A DNA stretch of 34,619 nucleotides from an uncultured Opitutaceae bacterium (GCA_903916755.1 CAIWXW010000033.1:1-34619), one strand, 5' to 3'. Shown: positions 20,872 to 31,137, counted from the stretch's first letter. Numbers and translations: made by a program. The notes: a model not told the origin generated them from the sequence alone.

Positions 20872-22953
20872 GTGAACGGCCGATCGCGCACCCTTACCCC
20901 TCCGGCGTGGCTCGTGGGTGTGGCTGTGGCCGTCCTGATCGCGGCGGGCCTGGCCGCCTATGCCAACAGCTTCGCCGGGCCCTTCGTCTTCGACGACGGC
21001 CCCTCGATCGTCGACAACCCGACCATCCGTCACCTCTGGCCGCCCGGCTCCGCCTGGTCGCCCCCGTCGGGCGGCTTCACGGTCAGCGGACGGCCCGTCC
21101 TGAATTTTTCCTATGCCCTGAATTATGCGGTCAGCGGCACGTCCGTCGGGAGCTATCACGCGGTCAACCTGGCCATCCACCTGCTGGGCGCGCTGGCCCT
21201 TTTCGGCATTGTGCGGCGGACGCCGCCCCGGTCGCTCGCGCTGGCGTTCTCGGTCGCGGTGCTTTGGGTGGTGCATCCCCTGCAGACGGAGGCCGTGGAC
21301 TATGTCGTCCAGCGCGCCGAGTCGCTGATGGGGCTGTTCTACCTGCTGACCGTCTACGCATTCATCCGCTTCGCGGCACCGGCGCCGGTGGCGGCGGTGC
21401 CCGAGGTTGAGGAGGAGGAGGATCCCTACGCCCGCCCGGCCCGCGTCTGGTGGGGGCCGAAGCGATGGGCGGGTGTGTCCATCGGCGCCTGCCTTCTCGG
21501 CATGGGGACAAAGGAGGTCATGGTTTCGGCGCCGGTTCTCGTGTTCTTCTACGATCGGACGTTCCTGGCCGGCAGCTTCCGGGCGGCGTGGCGGCAACGG
21601 CGGACGTTCTACCTGGCGCTGGCTGCGACCTGGATCCCGCTGGCGCTGGCCGTAGCCAGCACGGGGGGCAATCGCGGCGGCACGTCGGGCTTCGACGTCG
21701 GGGTGGAGTGGTGGGCCTACGGCCTGACTCAGTTCCCGGCGATCGTGCGCTATCTTGCGCTGGCCGCGTGGCCCCGCCCCCTGGTCTTTGAATACGGACC
21801 GTTCTGGGTGACGACGGTCGGCCAGGTCCTCCCCGCGGCGGCGATCGTCCTGGCGCTGGTGGCTGGAACGGCCGTGGCCCTGTGGAAGCGGCCGGCCTGG
21901 GGGTTCCTGGGCCTGTGGTTTTTTGCGATCCTCGCGCCGACCTCGCTCGTTCCGGGGACTCTTCAGATGATCGTTGAACATCGGATGTACCTGCCGCTGG
22001 CGGCGGTGCTCGTGGCCGGCGTGGTTTTGGTGCATCGCCTCGGCGGCGCGCGGCTCACGCTGGGGACGGCCCTGGCCGGGGCGCTGGCCCTGGGCTGTAT
22101 GACCCACCAGCGCAATGCCGTCTACGCGTCGACGCTGCGGCTTTGGGAAGACACGGTGGCGAAGCGGCCGGATAATCCCTATGCGCAATACGGCCTCGGC
22201 GTCGTGCTCGCGGCGGACGGTCGGTCGGCGGAGGCGATCCCGCACTACGAGCGGGCGCTGGCGTTGAAGCCGGACTATTCCGACGCGCGCCTGAACCTGG
22301 GCAATCTCCTCTATCAGTCGGGGCGGATCCCGGAGGCGCTGGCCTTGTTTCAGGAGGAGCTGCGGCAGAGGCCGCGGTCCGCGGTGGCGCATAATAATTA
22401 CGGCAATGCGCTCGCGGGGACCGGGCAGAACCTCGAGGCGATGAAACAGTTCCAGGACGCCTTGCGGCTCATGACCTATTATCCCGAGGCGGAGTACAAT
22501 CTCGGGAACGTGCTCGCCGCCCTGGGGCAGGGGCCGGCCGCGATCGCCCATTACCAGCACGCGCTGGACCTGCGGCCCGAATATGTCGAGGCCCGGGCCA
22601 ACTTGGGGGTCGCCTTGGCGCGCGCCGGGCGCCTCGAGGAGGCGATCAGCCAGTTCGAGGCCGTGCTGCGGCTGCGGCCCGCCTATCCGGAGGAGCTTTT
22701 CAACCTCGGCAATGCGATGGCCCAGGGAGGCCGCTGGCCGGAGGCGATGGCCCGTTATGAGGAGGCCATCCGGCTCGAGCCCGGTTATGCCGAGGCCCAC
22801 AATGCGCTGGGCGGGGTTTTGGCGGAGGTGGGACGCTATGCCGAGGCGCGGACGCAGTTTGAGGAGGCGTTGCAGTTCAAGCCCGGGTTCCCCCCGGCGC
22901 AGGCCAATCTGGCCCGGCTGCAGAAGGCGATCGCCGGCGGGGCTTCCCGGTAG
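20872..22953 (+). CDS. TMTC-like integral membrane protein with C-terminal TPR repeats
   Basis: This 693-aa protein starts at GTG 20872. The N-terminal two thirds (about 1-420) hold 9-11 membrane segments and resemble the GT-C glycosyltransferase-like TMTC/DUF1736 group: FVFDDGPSIVDNPTIR in the first outer loop, HPLQTEAVDYVVQRAESL, and EHRMYLPLA near the end of the membrane part. The C-terminal 260 residues form about seven TPR units (for example NPYAQYGLGVVLAADGRSAE) in a protein-binding array. Related proteins occur in many environmental bacteria, mostly with unknown substrate; transfer of a sugar from a lipid carrier is the family-based guess. It stands alone between a terminator and tRNA-Ser. 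Confidence 0.87.
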   Translation: MNGRSRTLTPPAWLVGVAVAVLIAAGLAAYANSFAGPFVFDDGPSIVDNPTIRHLWPPGSAWSPPSGGFTVSGRPVLNFSYALNYAVSGTSVGSYHAVNLAIHLLGALALFGIVRRTPPRSLALAFSVAVLWVVHPLQTEAVDYVVQRAESLMGLFYLLTVYAFIRFAAPAPVAAVPEVEEEEDPYARPARVWWGPKRWAGVSIGACLLGMGTKEVMVSAPVLVFFYDRTFLAGSFRAAWRQRRTFYLALAATWIPLALAVASTGGNRGGTSGFDVGVEWWAYGLTQFPAIVRYLALAAWPRPLVFEYGPFWVTTVGQVLPAAAIVLALVAGTAVALWKRPAWGFLGLWFFAILAPTSLVPGTLQMIVEHRMYLPLAAVLVAGVVLVHRLGGARLTLGTALAGALALGCMTHQRNAVYASTLRLWEDTVAKRPDNPYAQYGLGVVLAADGRSAEAIPHYERALALKPDYSDARLNLGNLLYQSGRIPEALALFQEELRQRPRSAVAHNNYGNALAGTGQNLEAMKQFQDALRLMTYYPEAEYNLGNVLAALGQGPAAIAHYQHALDLRPEYVEARANLGVALARAGRLEEAISQFEAVLRLRPAYPEELFNLGNAMAQGGRWPEAMARYEEAIRLEPGYAEAHNALGGVLAEVGRYAEARTQFEEALQFKPGFPPAQANLARLQKAIAGGASR

Positions 22954-23035
22954 CGGCCGCGGCGCCCCGGCCGGTGGACATTCAGGTTTGACCCGCCTAG
23001 GATGAAGGGGCATTCATGTCGGTTCCTCAGTTTCC

Positions 23036-23125
23036 GGAGAGGTGACAGAGTGGTCGAATGTGCATGATTGGAAATCATGTGAACCCGCAAGGGTTCCGGG
23101 GGTTCGAATCCCTCCCTCTCCGCCA
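23036..23125 (+). tRNA. tRNA-Ser (anticodon GGA)
   Basis: The acceptor stem GGAGAGG pairs with CCTCTCC, with discriminator G and encoded CCA. The anticodon stem CATGA/TCATG closes loop TTGGAAA, which gives anticodon GGA. The long variable arm (AACCCGCAAGGGTT) and the T-arm GGGGG-TTCGAAT-CCCTC fit a class II serine tRNA. TTGACC at 22988-22993 could be its -35 element, but no clear -10 is seen. Confidence 0.96.
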
Positions 23126-23209
23126 ATTTTCCCCAAAGGGGGCCAAGTCCTAGCGACCCGTTTGCCACGCGACGCGGCAAGTCGCCCGTGGATCAGCTCA
23201 ATCCGTTCG

Positions 23210-24227
23210 TCATTTCACCATGCACGAGGGGCGGGGGAACGGCCCCGGAAGCTCGCCCTGAATAAAGGGGAAATACCGGCCGAAACGGGGCTGGCCGACC
23301 AGATACCGGTGCAGGTTGAAGGGCAGGTTGTCCAGGTGCAGCAGCGAGTGGGACCGGCGGTCGGAATTGCCCACCTAATAGCGGAAGCCGAATTCAGCCA
23401 GGCGATGGAAACGATGGTAGTTCCAGCCGGCGAGGAGGGCGCCGACCAGAAGAAGGGGGGCCAGCGCCGCGAAAATGCGGCCGCCGCGGACCGCCGGGGG
23501 GGGGCTGCCTCGAGCCAGAGGCGCAGGACGATCCAGCCGACGAGGAGCGCGACGGCCGGGGCATAATTGGGCCGGCAACCCAGGGTGAGAGCAGCGGCGA
23601 AGCAGGCGAGGGCGGGCCAGAAACGCCCCCGCGGGCGGATGTTTCCGCCGCGACCAGGGCCGCGACGGCCACGGCGAAGCAGGCATAGCCGGAGGAGGAA
23701 ACCAGCTCATAGATGTTCTGGCTGGCCAGGAGCGAGCCCGCGCCGCTGGCGACTCCCAGCGTCAGCAGGGCCAGCGCAAAAGCCCAGGCGGGAACCTCCC
23801 GGAACCACTGCCGCCAAATCCGAAAGAGCGCGCTGCCGTAGGCGATGAACCCCAGTCCGCAAAAAAACCAGATCCCGGCGCCGTCGGAGAGGAAGGCGCC
23901 CGTGAGCTTGAACCAGGGCACGAGCAGGAAGAAGAAAGGCACGATCCCGAAATAGATGTAGTAGTGCCCCTCGAAATAGGACGCATCGCCGACGTGATGC
24001 CCGGCCATGGCCGGGGTCCAGGGGTCGGGCGAGGCCTTGAGCGCGGCGTCCGGCTCGATTTTGAGGTAGGCCTGCCCCGAGGCGAGGGCGTCGGTGTAGA
24101 CCTGGGACAGCGTGACCTGGTCGTGCTGCGCGAGCGATGCGGGCGTGAGGTGGGCGATCCAGCCCCCGATGAACCCCAGTCCCGCCAGCGCCAGGACAAA
24201 GAAGGTGCGAGCCAGCCTGACGTTCAT
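23210..24227 (-). pseudogene. Decayed polytopic membrane-protein gene (two frameshifts, one stop, truncated)
   Basis: Reading starts at ATG 24227 (MNVRLARTFFVLALAGLGFIG) and stays open through several membrane segments, including FEGHYYIYFGIVPFFFLLVP, to about 23630. There the protein-like sequence (RFWPALACFAAALTLGCRPN) jumps frame beside a run of five G, then jumps again at a run of nine C (minus strand; 23496-23504) to AVRGGRIFAALAPLLLVGAL and HRLAEFGFRY. A TAG at 23375-23377 follows, but the same frame continues protein-like (LLHLDNLPFNLHRYL, FGRYFPFI) to TGA at 23210. Each frameshift is explained by one lost homopolymer base, and TAG by CAG to TAG. The 3' part seems missing near tRNA-Ser. 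The family is an uncharacterised GT-C-like membrane protein (inference). Confidence 0.7.
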
Positions 24228-24469
24228 GCGCTCGTTGGGGCCGGAAGGCGGAATTCGGCCAGGCGGCCGAAGGGCAGCTGACGCACGTGGAGAATCACGG
24301 GCGGGTTGGATGGGTGGATAGCGGCGGCACGGGCGGGAAGTCGCCGGGGCCAAAGCCCCGGAAAACACCCGGAAAAGCCTGCCAGCGTGGTCTCGGGAGA
24401 GTAAAGGGGATATATCTTCCGGCCGCTCGCGGCCGCGGCTGAGCGTCGCGGGGCAGCCGCCGCCGGGGC
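24228..24469. other. Gap upstream of the decayed gene, no supported gene
   Basis: This GC-rich stretch holds no ORF I can support. A minus-strand frame ending at 24224 overlaps the ATG of the decayed gene. Its last codons (FGRLAEFRLP, around 24245-24275) resemble HRLAEFGFRY of the decayed gene at protein and DNA level, so part of this gap may be a remnant of a second related gene. That is tentative. Confidence 0.3.
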
Positions 24470-24495
24470 AAAAAAAAGGCCGCCCAAAGGCGGCC
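24470..24495 (-). terminator. Intrinsic terminator after the 39-aa basic ORF
   Basis: On the minus strand GGCCGCC, loop TTTG and GGCGGCC form a perfect 7-bp GC stem followed by eight T. It lies 23 bases past the stop of the small basic ORF and closes the regulator/kinase/small-ORF unit. Confidence 0.9.
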
Positions 24496-24518
24496 CGTAA
24501 AACTTGGCTGCACCGCGA

Positions 24519-24638
24519 TCAGGTGCTCATGATCCGGCGTCCGGCCGGGCGGTTCTTGATCAAGCCCTTGCCGCCGGGGCGCTTCGAGGCGCGTTTCTTG
24601 GCGGCGGTCATCCGACCGCCTCTGCTGATTTTAGCCAT
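24519..24638 (-). CDS. Small, highly basic 39-aa protein
   Basis: An ATG-to-TGA frame of 40 codons lies between the histidine kinase gene (66-base gap) and a perfect terminator. The product begins MAKISRGGRMTAAKKRASKR and ends RPAGRRIMST. It has 13 Lys/Arg in 39 residues and no Asp or Glu, as expected for a nucleic-acid- or ribosome-binding peptide. AGAGA about 8 bases upstream could serve as a weak ribosome binding site. I compared it from memory with L34, L36, bTHX and the Chlamydiae/Verrucomicrobia small basic protein family and saw no convincing match. The terminator placed just after its stop supports a real, probably well-expressed gene. Its function is unknown. Confidence 0.68.
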   Translation of the reverse strand: MAKISRGGRMTAAKKRASKRPGGKGLIKNRPAGRRIMST

Positions 24639-24704
24639 AATGGATCTCTGGTTGGTGGTTTTTGAGCGGACTGAAGCTCAGCTTACCCCCGATTCCTCGA
24701 AACG

Positions 24705-26165
24705 CTATCGGGGCACTCCCGCGTCCCCAAGGGGTGCTTTGTCCGACGCCGGGGTGATGGGCTCGAGGGCCCCGGGCAGGCGGACAACGAACCGGGCGCC
24801 GGCCGCCGCAACGGCCTCCACCCCCACCGTGCCCTGGTGGGCCTCGACGATCGCCTTCACCACGCTGAGCCCGAGGCCGAAGCCGCGCTGGGTCCGGCTG
24901 GCGTCGGTGCGGTATAGGCGCCGCCAAATTTTGTCGCGCTCGTCGGGTGGGACGCCGGGGCCGCTGTCGCTGACCGTGAGGATGCCCTGCGCGGCATCCC
25001 GGCGGGCGGCCAGCGTCACCCAGCCGCCCGCGGGCGTGTATTTGATCGCATTGTCGAGCAGGTTGGCGACCGCCTGGCCGAGCCGGAGGGCATCGGCGTC
25101 GACCCAGACGGCTTCCGGCGCGTCGAGGTCGACCCGGATCCCTTTCTCCTCGGCGACCTCCCGATAGAGGTTGATCGCGCCGGAAAGGACCGAGCGGAGG
25201 TCGACGGGTGCGCGGCGCAGGGGCAGGACGCCCGTCTCCGCCGCGGAAACGTCCAGGAGCGTCTCCAGCAGCAGCAGCACGCGCTCCGATTCCTCCAGGC
25301 AGTCGGCGAGGGCTTCGCGCACCGCCGCGGGATCCGCCTGGCTCTGCAGGGCGTAGTCGGCGGTGCCGCGCAGCCGCGCCAGCGGCGTCCGCAGGTCGTG
25401 CGCGAGGTTGTCCAGGGTCTCGCGCATGGCGCCGATCAGGGTGGCATTCTGCGTGAGGACCGTGTTCAGCTGCAGGACGAGATCGGCCAGTTCGCCGCCG
25501 CCGGCGGGCACCGGGACCCGCGCGGTCAGGTCGCCGGTCGCGACGATGCGCCGCGCGGTCTCGCCGACCTGGCGGATGGGCCGCGTGACGCGCCAGACGA
25601 GCAGGCCGCCGGCGAAAGCCGCCACCAGCATCGCCCCGGCGCCGACGGTGAAGAAGTGGCGCCGCAGCGGCGCCAGCAGCACGGCCCGGTTGTCCGTGCT
25701 CCGGGCCACCTGCAGGAGCTGGCCGCCCGCCAGGGGGCGGGAAGCCACCGTGAAATCCTTCTCGGCATCGCGCGGGATCCGCACGCTGCGGACCGCCTGC
25801 GTCTGCCAGCCGCCCCAGCCGTCGGGCACCACGATCTGCTGGGCCTGCGTCTGGATCCAGTCGGGGGGCACCCGGGAAAAGGTGAGGGCGCCGTCGCCGC
25901 CGATGATCCGGACGAAGAGCGAGCTGACCTCGGGGCTGTTCGCCTCCTCGGCGATCCGGGTCCGCAGGGCGGCGGGGCCGCCCTCCTGAAAGACCTCGGC
26001 ATAGTCCTCGGCCTTGCGCTCCACCGCCGCGCGCTCGCGCGATTCCAGGGCGCCGGCCAGCACCCAGTAGAGCAGGGTGAAGACGGCCGCGGCGATCAGC
26101 GCGAAGACGAGGGCGTAAAGGACGCCGAGTCGAACCGCGAGGGACTGGCGCAGGCGCTCAAGCAT
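24705..26165 (-). CDS. Sensor histidine kinase (OmpR-partner type)
   Basis: This is a 486-aa inner-membrane kinase. A first membrane segment (about 13-38) is followed by a periplasmic sensor (about 39-172), a second segment (173-192), HAMP (about 190-243) and the phospho-acceptor His256 in NLAHDLRTPLARL. The ATPase domain has NLLDNAIKYT (N box), DSGPGVPP (G1) and GFGLGLSVVKAIVEAHQG (G2). The architecture matches CusS/heavy-metal or envelope sensors, but the periplasmic part shows no metal-binding motif I can name. Its start overlaps the end of the regulator gene by 8 bases, so the two are translationally coupled. It would phosphorylate the neighbouring regulator. Confidence 0.94.
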   Translation of the reverse strand: MLERLRQSLAVRLGVLYALVFALIAAAVFTLLYWVLAGALESRERAAVERKAEDYAEVFQEGGPAALRTRIAEEANSPEVSSLFVRIIGGDGALTFSRVPPDWIQTQAQQIVVPDGWGGWQTQAVRSVRIPRDAEKDFTVASRPLAGGQLLQVARSTDNRAVLLAPLRRHFFTVGAGAMLVAAFAGGLLVWRVTRPIRQVGETARRIVATGDLTARVPVPAGGGELADLVLQLNTVLTQNATLIGAMRETLDNLAHDLRTPLARLRGTADYALQSQADPAAVREALADCLEESERVLLLLETLLDVSAAETGVLPLRRAPVDLRSVLSGAINLYREVAEEKGIRVDLDAPEAVWVDADALRLGQAVANLLDNAIKYTPAGGWVTLAARRDAAQGILTVSDSGPGVPPDERDKIWRRLYRTDASRTQRGFGLGLSVVKAIVEAHQGTVGVEAVAAAGARFVVRLPGALEPITPASDKAPLGDAGVPR

Positions 26166-26829
26166 GGCTTTTCCAGATGTAGCCGACGCCGCGCAGGGTC
26201 TCGAGCCGGGTCTTGTCCGGATCGATCTTGGCGCGCAGCCGGTGGATCACCACGTCCACGACGTTGGTCTGGGGATCGAAGCTGTAGTCCCAGACATGCT
26301 CGAGGATCATGGTCTTGGTGACCGCCCGCCCGGCATGGCGGAGGAGGTAGGCGAGCAGCGCGAATTCCCGCGGCTGCAGCTCGACCGGCGCGCCGCCGAG
26401 CGTCACCGCGCGCGTCGTCAGGTCGATCGCGACGTCGCCCACCGCCAGGCGGGTCGCCTCCGGCGCCTGCGAGGCACGGCGGATCAGGGCCTGCACGCGG
26501 GCCAGCAGCTCCGAGAAGGCGAAGGGCTTGGTCAGGTAGTCATCGCCGCCGGCCTGCAGGCCGCGCACGCGGTCGTCGACCCCCGCCTTGGCGCTCAGGA
26601 AGAGGAGGGGCGTGGCGCGGCGGGCCGCGCGCAGCCGGCGGACGAGGCTAAGCCCGTCCAGGCGCGGCAGCATCACGTCGACAATGGCGGCGTCGTATTC
26701 CGTGGACTGGCCGAGGGCCAGGCCGGTCTCGCCGTCGGGGGCGTGGTCGACCGAATATCCCGCCTCCTTCAAGCCGCGCACGACAAAGGAGGCAATCTTG
26801 GGATCATCTTCGACAACGAGGACACGCAT
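26158..26829 (-). CDS. Two-component response regulator, OmpR/PhoB family
   Basis: This 223-aa cytoplasmic transcription factor has a receiver domain (1-115) with acidic pocket residues Glu7-Asp8-Asp9, phospho-acceptor Asp51 (IVDVMLP) and Lys in TKPF. The C-terminal winged-helix DNA-binding domain (about 125-223) carries LQPREFALLAYLLRHAGRAV and VDVVIHRLRAKID. It overlaps the kinase gene by 8 bases. The closest well-known relatives in layout are CusR/CopR-type regulators; the target genes are unknown. The upstream gap to the protease gene contains a long hairpin and the sequence TTGCTATGACC, where the promoter probably lies. Confidence 0.95.
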   Translation of the reverse strand: MRVLVVEDDPKIASFVVRGLKEAGYSVDHAPDGETGLALGQSTEYDAAIVDVMLPRLDGLSLVRRLRAARRATPLLFLSAKAGVDDRVRGLQAGGDDYLTKPFAFSELLARVQALIRRASQAPEATRLAVGDVAIDLTTRAVTLGGAPVELQPREFALLAYLLRHAGRAVTKTMILEHVWDYSFDPQTNVVDVVIHRLRAKIDPDKTRLETLRGVGYIWKSHA

Positions 26830-26867
26830 GGGCCGGCGGAAGTGTGGAGCAATTTTCGGTCATAGCA

Positions 26868-26916
26868 AAGCCCGCGGCGAGCGGCCGGACGGTTCCGGCG
26901 CGCCCGCCGCGGGCTT
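26868..26916 (-). terminator. Long hairpin between the Do-like protease and the response regulator
   Basis: AAGCCCGCGGCG (26868-26879) pairs perfectly over 12 bases with CGCCGCGGGCTT (26905-26916). An inner CCGG/CCGG hairpin lies in the loop. It starts 17 bases beyond the protease stop on the minus strand. The following T-run is short (TTTGCTAT), so it may terminate weakly or protect the protease mRNA 3' end. Confidence 0.6.
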
Positions 26917-26932
26917 GTTTAGGGGGGCGGCC

Positions 26933-28483
<1,551 letters not shown>

Positions 28484-28560
28484 TGCGACCCCGATGATCG
28501 CAGACGGGCATTACGGGGCCCTTTCCCGAAAATGACAGTTTTGTAAGGTTTGGGCGGGGC

Positions 28561-30432
28561 TCAGACCTTCACGGCCGCCTGGATCCGCGGCATCGCGGTC
28601 GTGGCGTCCTTGATCTGGTTGTCGCCCCGGATCGCCTCCAGGATGGCGCTCGCCATCAGGTTGTCGGTGACGGCAACGTGCGCGATCTCCACCGGATAGC
28701 GGATCACGAGCTCGACGCCGGCCGCGCTGTAGCGCAGCTGGGAGGCCGGCTCGGGCACTTCCAGCTTCAGATCGATCAGCCGCTCGATCTCCCCATGCTG
28801 CTTCTCCAGGGAAGGCCGGTATTCGGTGTAGACCTTCGTCGCCGCCGCGAGGAGCTTGCCGGTGAGGTAGGGGAAGTCGGCGGTCGCGACCAGCGGCACC
28901 ACGGCCTCGTGCCAGGTATAGTCGGTGCCCGGCAGCTGCCGGTAGATCGGGGTCGGCTGGAAGAGGACGGAATTGGCGAAGACCGCCACGCGGCCGGTCG
29001 GGTGCAGCTCCACGCCGGTGCCGGCGAGCTCGGTCATGTAGAAGCGGACCAGGCCGATGTCGATGACCGTGCCGGTGACCCCCGAGACGGTGAGCCGGTC
29101 GCCGACCCGCACGCCATAGCGGCCGATCAGGAGGAAGTACGCCGCCACCGAGACGATGACGGTCTGGAGGGCGACCGCGACGCCGGCGGTGAGGAAGCCG
29201 GCGTAGGTCGCGAGCGAGCTGTAGTCGCTGACGAAGGTGAAGATCACCACCAGGACCAGGATGATGCTGGTCGTGAAGCGGCGGATGAGCAGGAACTGGC
29301 GGCGGCGGCGCAGGTCGTGCACATAGCGGAAGGTCGCGCGGCGCCAGATATCGGAAAGGCCGAGCATCAGGGCGATGACGAGCCCGAGGCTCAGGACCTT
29401 CCAGAGCAGGCTGCGGATGATGACGGTGTACTGCCGTTGAAGGGAGGCGCGCCAGACCGCGAGGTTCTGGTGGCTTTGCTCGAGGAGGAGCTGTTCCTGG
29501 CGAAGGGGCACGGCGGCGCCGGCGAGATCGCGGAACTTGGAGGCCAGGTCCTGGAAGTTGCCGCGGAGGGCATCGAGCTTGCCTGGATCGGCCGAGGTTT
29601 CCGGGGTCGCCGCCTGGTCGGTGGCGGCCTTGCCTTGCTGGATGATGGTCCGAATCGAGTCGCCCAGGGGCTTGCGGAGGCCGGTGACGATGCCCTCGAG
29701 CTCGAGGGTTTCATGGTCGAGCACCTCGACCCCCCGGACGGCCTTGAAGAGGGCGTAAAACGCCTCGCCGCGGCCGATCAGGCCGCTGCCGCCGCTGCCG
29801 ATGCTCTTGAGCTCCGGGACCTTGGCGGCGTCGCCCTGGGCAAAGGCCTCGGGGACCGATCGCTGCAGCTCCGCTATCTGGTCGGTCAGGCTGGAGGAGC
29901 TGTCCCCCTGGATGGCGACGAACGAGGCGACCTGGTTGATCGAGTCATGGGTCGTCTTGGCGAGATCGAGTTCGGCGGCGAGCTCGTTACGCTGCGTCTG
30001 GAGCAGCGCCGAATTGTCGGCTCCGGCGGCCTGGATCTGCCGGTCCAGGTCGGCGATCTTCCCCTGCAGCTGGCTGACCCGGGTGGCCGCCTCGGCCTGG
30101 GAGGCGAGCAGCTTCTGGTTCGCGGCGTCGGTCTTGCCAGCGGCGGGCGGGGAGGGCAGGGCGAGGGCGTCGGCCTGCGCGGAGCTGAAGGCCAGCTGCA
30201 GCACCCGGTTCGCCAGCGCATGCTCGCCGTCGAAATAGATCCGGTCACTGGGTTCGCCCACCCACTGGGCCCCATTTTGGGACTGGCGGTACCACTTCAT
30301 GGCCGCGTTCACATGCCCGAGCACCTGCTCGCTGCGGGGGCCTGAGGTGGCGACGTCGTTCAGGGACGTGGCGGCCATGAATGGCCAGGACCCCAGCGCG
30401 GCCAGGAGGCCGAACAAGGAGGAGGAACGCAT
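28561..30432 (-). CDS. MscS-family mechanosensitive ion channel with long N-terminal domain
   Basis: This 623-aa protein begins with a signal-like segment, then a large periplasmic region (about 20-330) with predicted coiled coil (QAEAATRVSQLQGKIADLDRQ). Membrane segments run from about 340 to 465, including the pore-type helix AGFLTAGVAVALQTVIVSVAAY and the MscS beta-domain start GVRVGDRLTVSGVTGTVIDIGL. A cytoplasmic C-terminal domain follows. Channels of this family release solutes on hypo-osmotic shock; the long N-terminal part is reminiscent of MscK/YbdG-like large members. AAAGG about 6 bases before the ATG is a plausible ribosome binding site. It diverges from nuoB. Confidence 0.9.
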   Translation of the reverse strand: MRSSSLFGLLAALGSWPFMAATSLNDVATSGPRSEQVLGHVNAAMKWYRQSQNGAQWVGEPSDRIYFDGEHALANRVLQLAFSSAQADALALPSPPAAGKTDAANQKLLASQAEAATRVSQLQGKIADLDRQIQAAGADNSALLQTQRNELAAELDLAKTTHDSINQVASFVAIQGDSSSSLTDQIAELQRSVPEAFAQGDAAKVPELKSIGSGGSGLIGRGEAFYALFKAVRGVEVLDHETLELEGIVTGLRKPLGDSIRTIIQQGKAATDQAATPETSADPGKLDALRGNFQDLASKFRDLAGAAVPLRQEQLLLEQSHQNLAVWRASLQRQYTVIIRSLLWKVLSLGLVIALMLGLSDIWRRATFRYVHDLRRRRQFLLIRRFTTSIILVLVVIFTFVSDYSSLATYAGFLTAGVAVALQTVIVSVAAYFLLIGRYGVRVGDRLTVSGVTGTVIDIGLVRFYMTELAGTGVELHPTGRVAVFANSVLFQPTPIYRQLPGTDYTWHEAVVPLVATADFPYLTGKLLAAATKVYTEYRPSLEKQHGEIERLIDLKLEVPEPASQLRYSAAGVELVIRYPVEIAHVAVTDNLMASAILEAIRGDNQIKDATTAMPRIQAAVKV

Positions 30433-30513
30433 GCTAGCCTTTATTAACCGGTACGGTGCCTGAAGGTTGCGGGGAAAGTAGGAAAAGGCACGCCCCCGTG
30501 CAAAAAACCTTTT

Positions 30514-30537
30514 GGGTGCGCCGAAAGGGCGTCATCC
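30514..30537 (+). promoter_or_regulatory. Hairpin in the nuoB leader
   Basis: GGGTGCGCC and GGCGTCATCC can pair over about nine positions, with a GAAAG loop, one bulged T and one G-U pair, some 60 bases before the nuoB ATG. It does not match a riboswitch class I know. It may only stabilise the leader, and whether it is transcribed is not known. Confidence 0.25.
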
Positions 30538-30596
30538 CGGAAAAGCTTCTTGCGCGTCCGGTGGGCGGCGGTAGGTTCCGGCACCTGCGCTTAACC

Positions 30597-31106
30597 ATGG
30601 TTTCCACCAACACCGAGCTGAGTTACAACAGCAAGATCGAGGGCGAGGTGATCGTCACCCGCGCCGATGCCGTGGTGAACTGGATCCGCAGCAATTCCAT
30701 GTGGCCCATGCCGATGGGCCTGGCCTGCTGCGCCATCGAGCTGATGGCCTCGGCCGCCAGCCGCTTCGACATCGCCCGGTTCGGGGCGGAGGTCATGCGC
30801 TTTTCCCCCCGCCAGTCGGACGTCATGATCGTGGCCGGCACGGTGACCTACAAGATGGCCACCTCCCTGCGCCGGATCTACGACCAGATGGCCTCCCCGA
30901 AATGGGTCATCGCCATGGGCGCCTGCGCGAGCACGGGCGGCATGTACCGCAGCTACGCCGTCCTGCAGGGGGTGGACCGGATCGTGCCCGTCGACATTTA
31001 CATCAGCGGCTGTCCGCCGCGCCCCGAGGCGCTCCTGGACGCCGTCATCAAACTCCAGGGAAAAATCCGGCGCGAGCCTTCGGCCAGGAAACTCTTCACC
31101 GCCTGA
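30597..31106 (+). CDS. nuoB: NADH-quinone oxidoreductase subunit B
   Basis: NuoB carries iron-sulfur cluster N2, the last relay to quinone in the peripheral arm of complex I. The 169-aa product has the four cluster cysteines Cys44-Cys45 (LACCAIELM), Cys110 (GACAS) and Cys139 (SGCPPRPE). The ATG at 30597 fits the family; the upstream in-frame stretch to 30456 is the leader. It is the first nuo gene here. The gene before it is divergent, so nuoA is not in its usual place upstream. nuoC follows after 31 bases. Confidence 0.97.
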   Translation: MVSTNTELSYNSKIEGEVIVTRADAVVNWIRSNSMWPMPMGLACCAIELMASAASRFDIARFGAEVMRFSPRQSDVMIVAGTVTYKMATSLRRIYDQMASPKWVIAMGACASTGGMYRSYAVLQGVDRIVPVDIYISGCPPRPEALLDAVIKLQGKIRREPSARKLFTA

Positions 31107-31137
31107 TCGGCTCCCGAGGAGTTCTGACCTGCCGCCC

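Noticed and set aside
20836-23013. A 725-codon frame antisense to the TPR membrane-protein gene
   Set aside because: It is Arg/Gly/Pro/His-rich with no domains, and the plus strand encodes clear TMTC and TPR motifs.
22988-23020. TTGACC as a -35 element for tRNA-Ser
   Set aside because: The -35 is good, but no acceptable -10 sequence lies 16-18 bases further on, so it was not called as a promoter.
23126-23209. An integrated element or att repeat at the tRNA-Ser 3' end
   Set aside because: No integrase gene and no repeat of the tRNA 3' end was seen inside the window.
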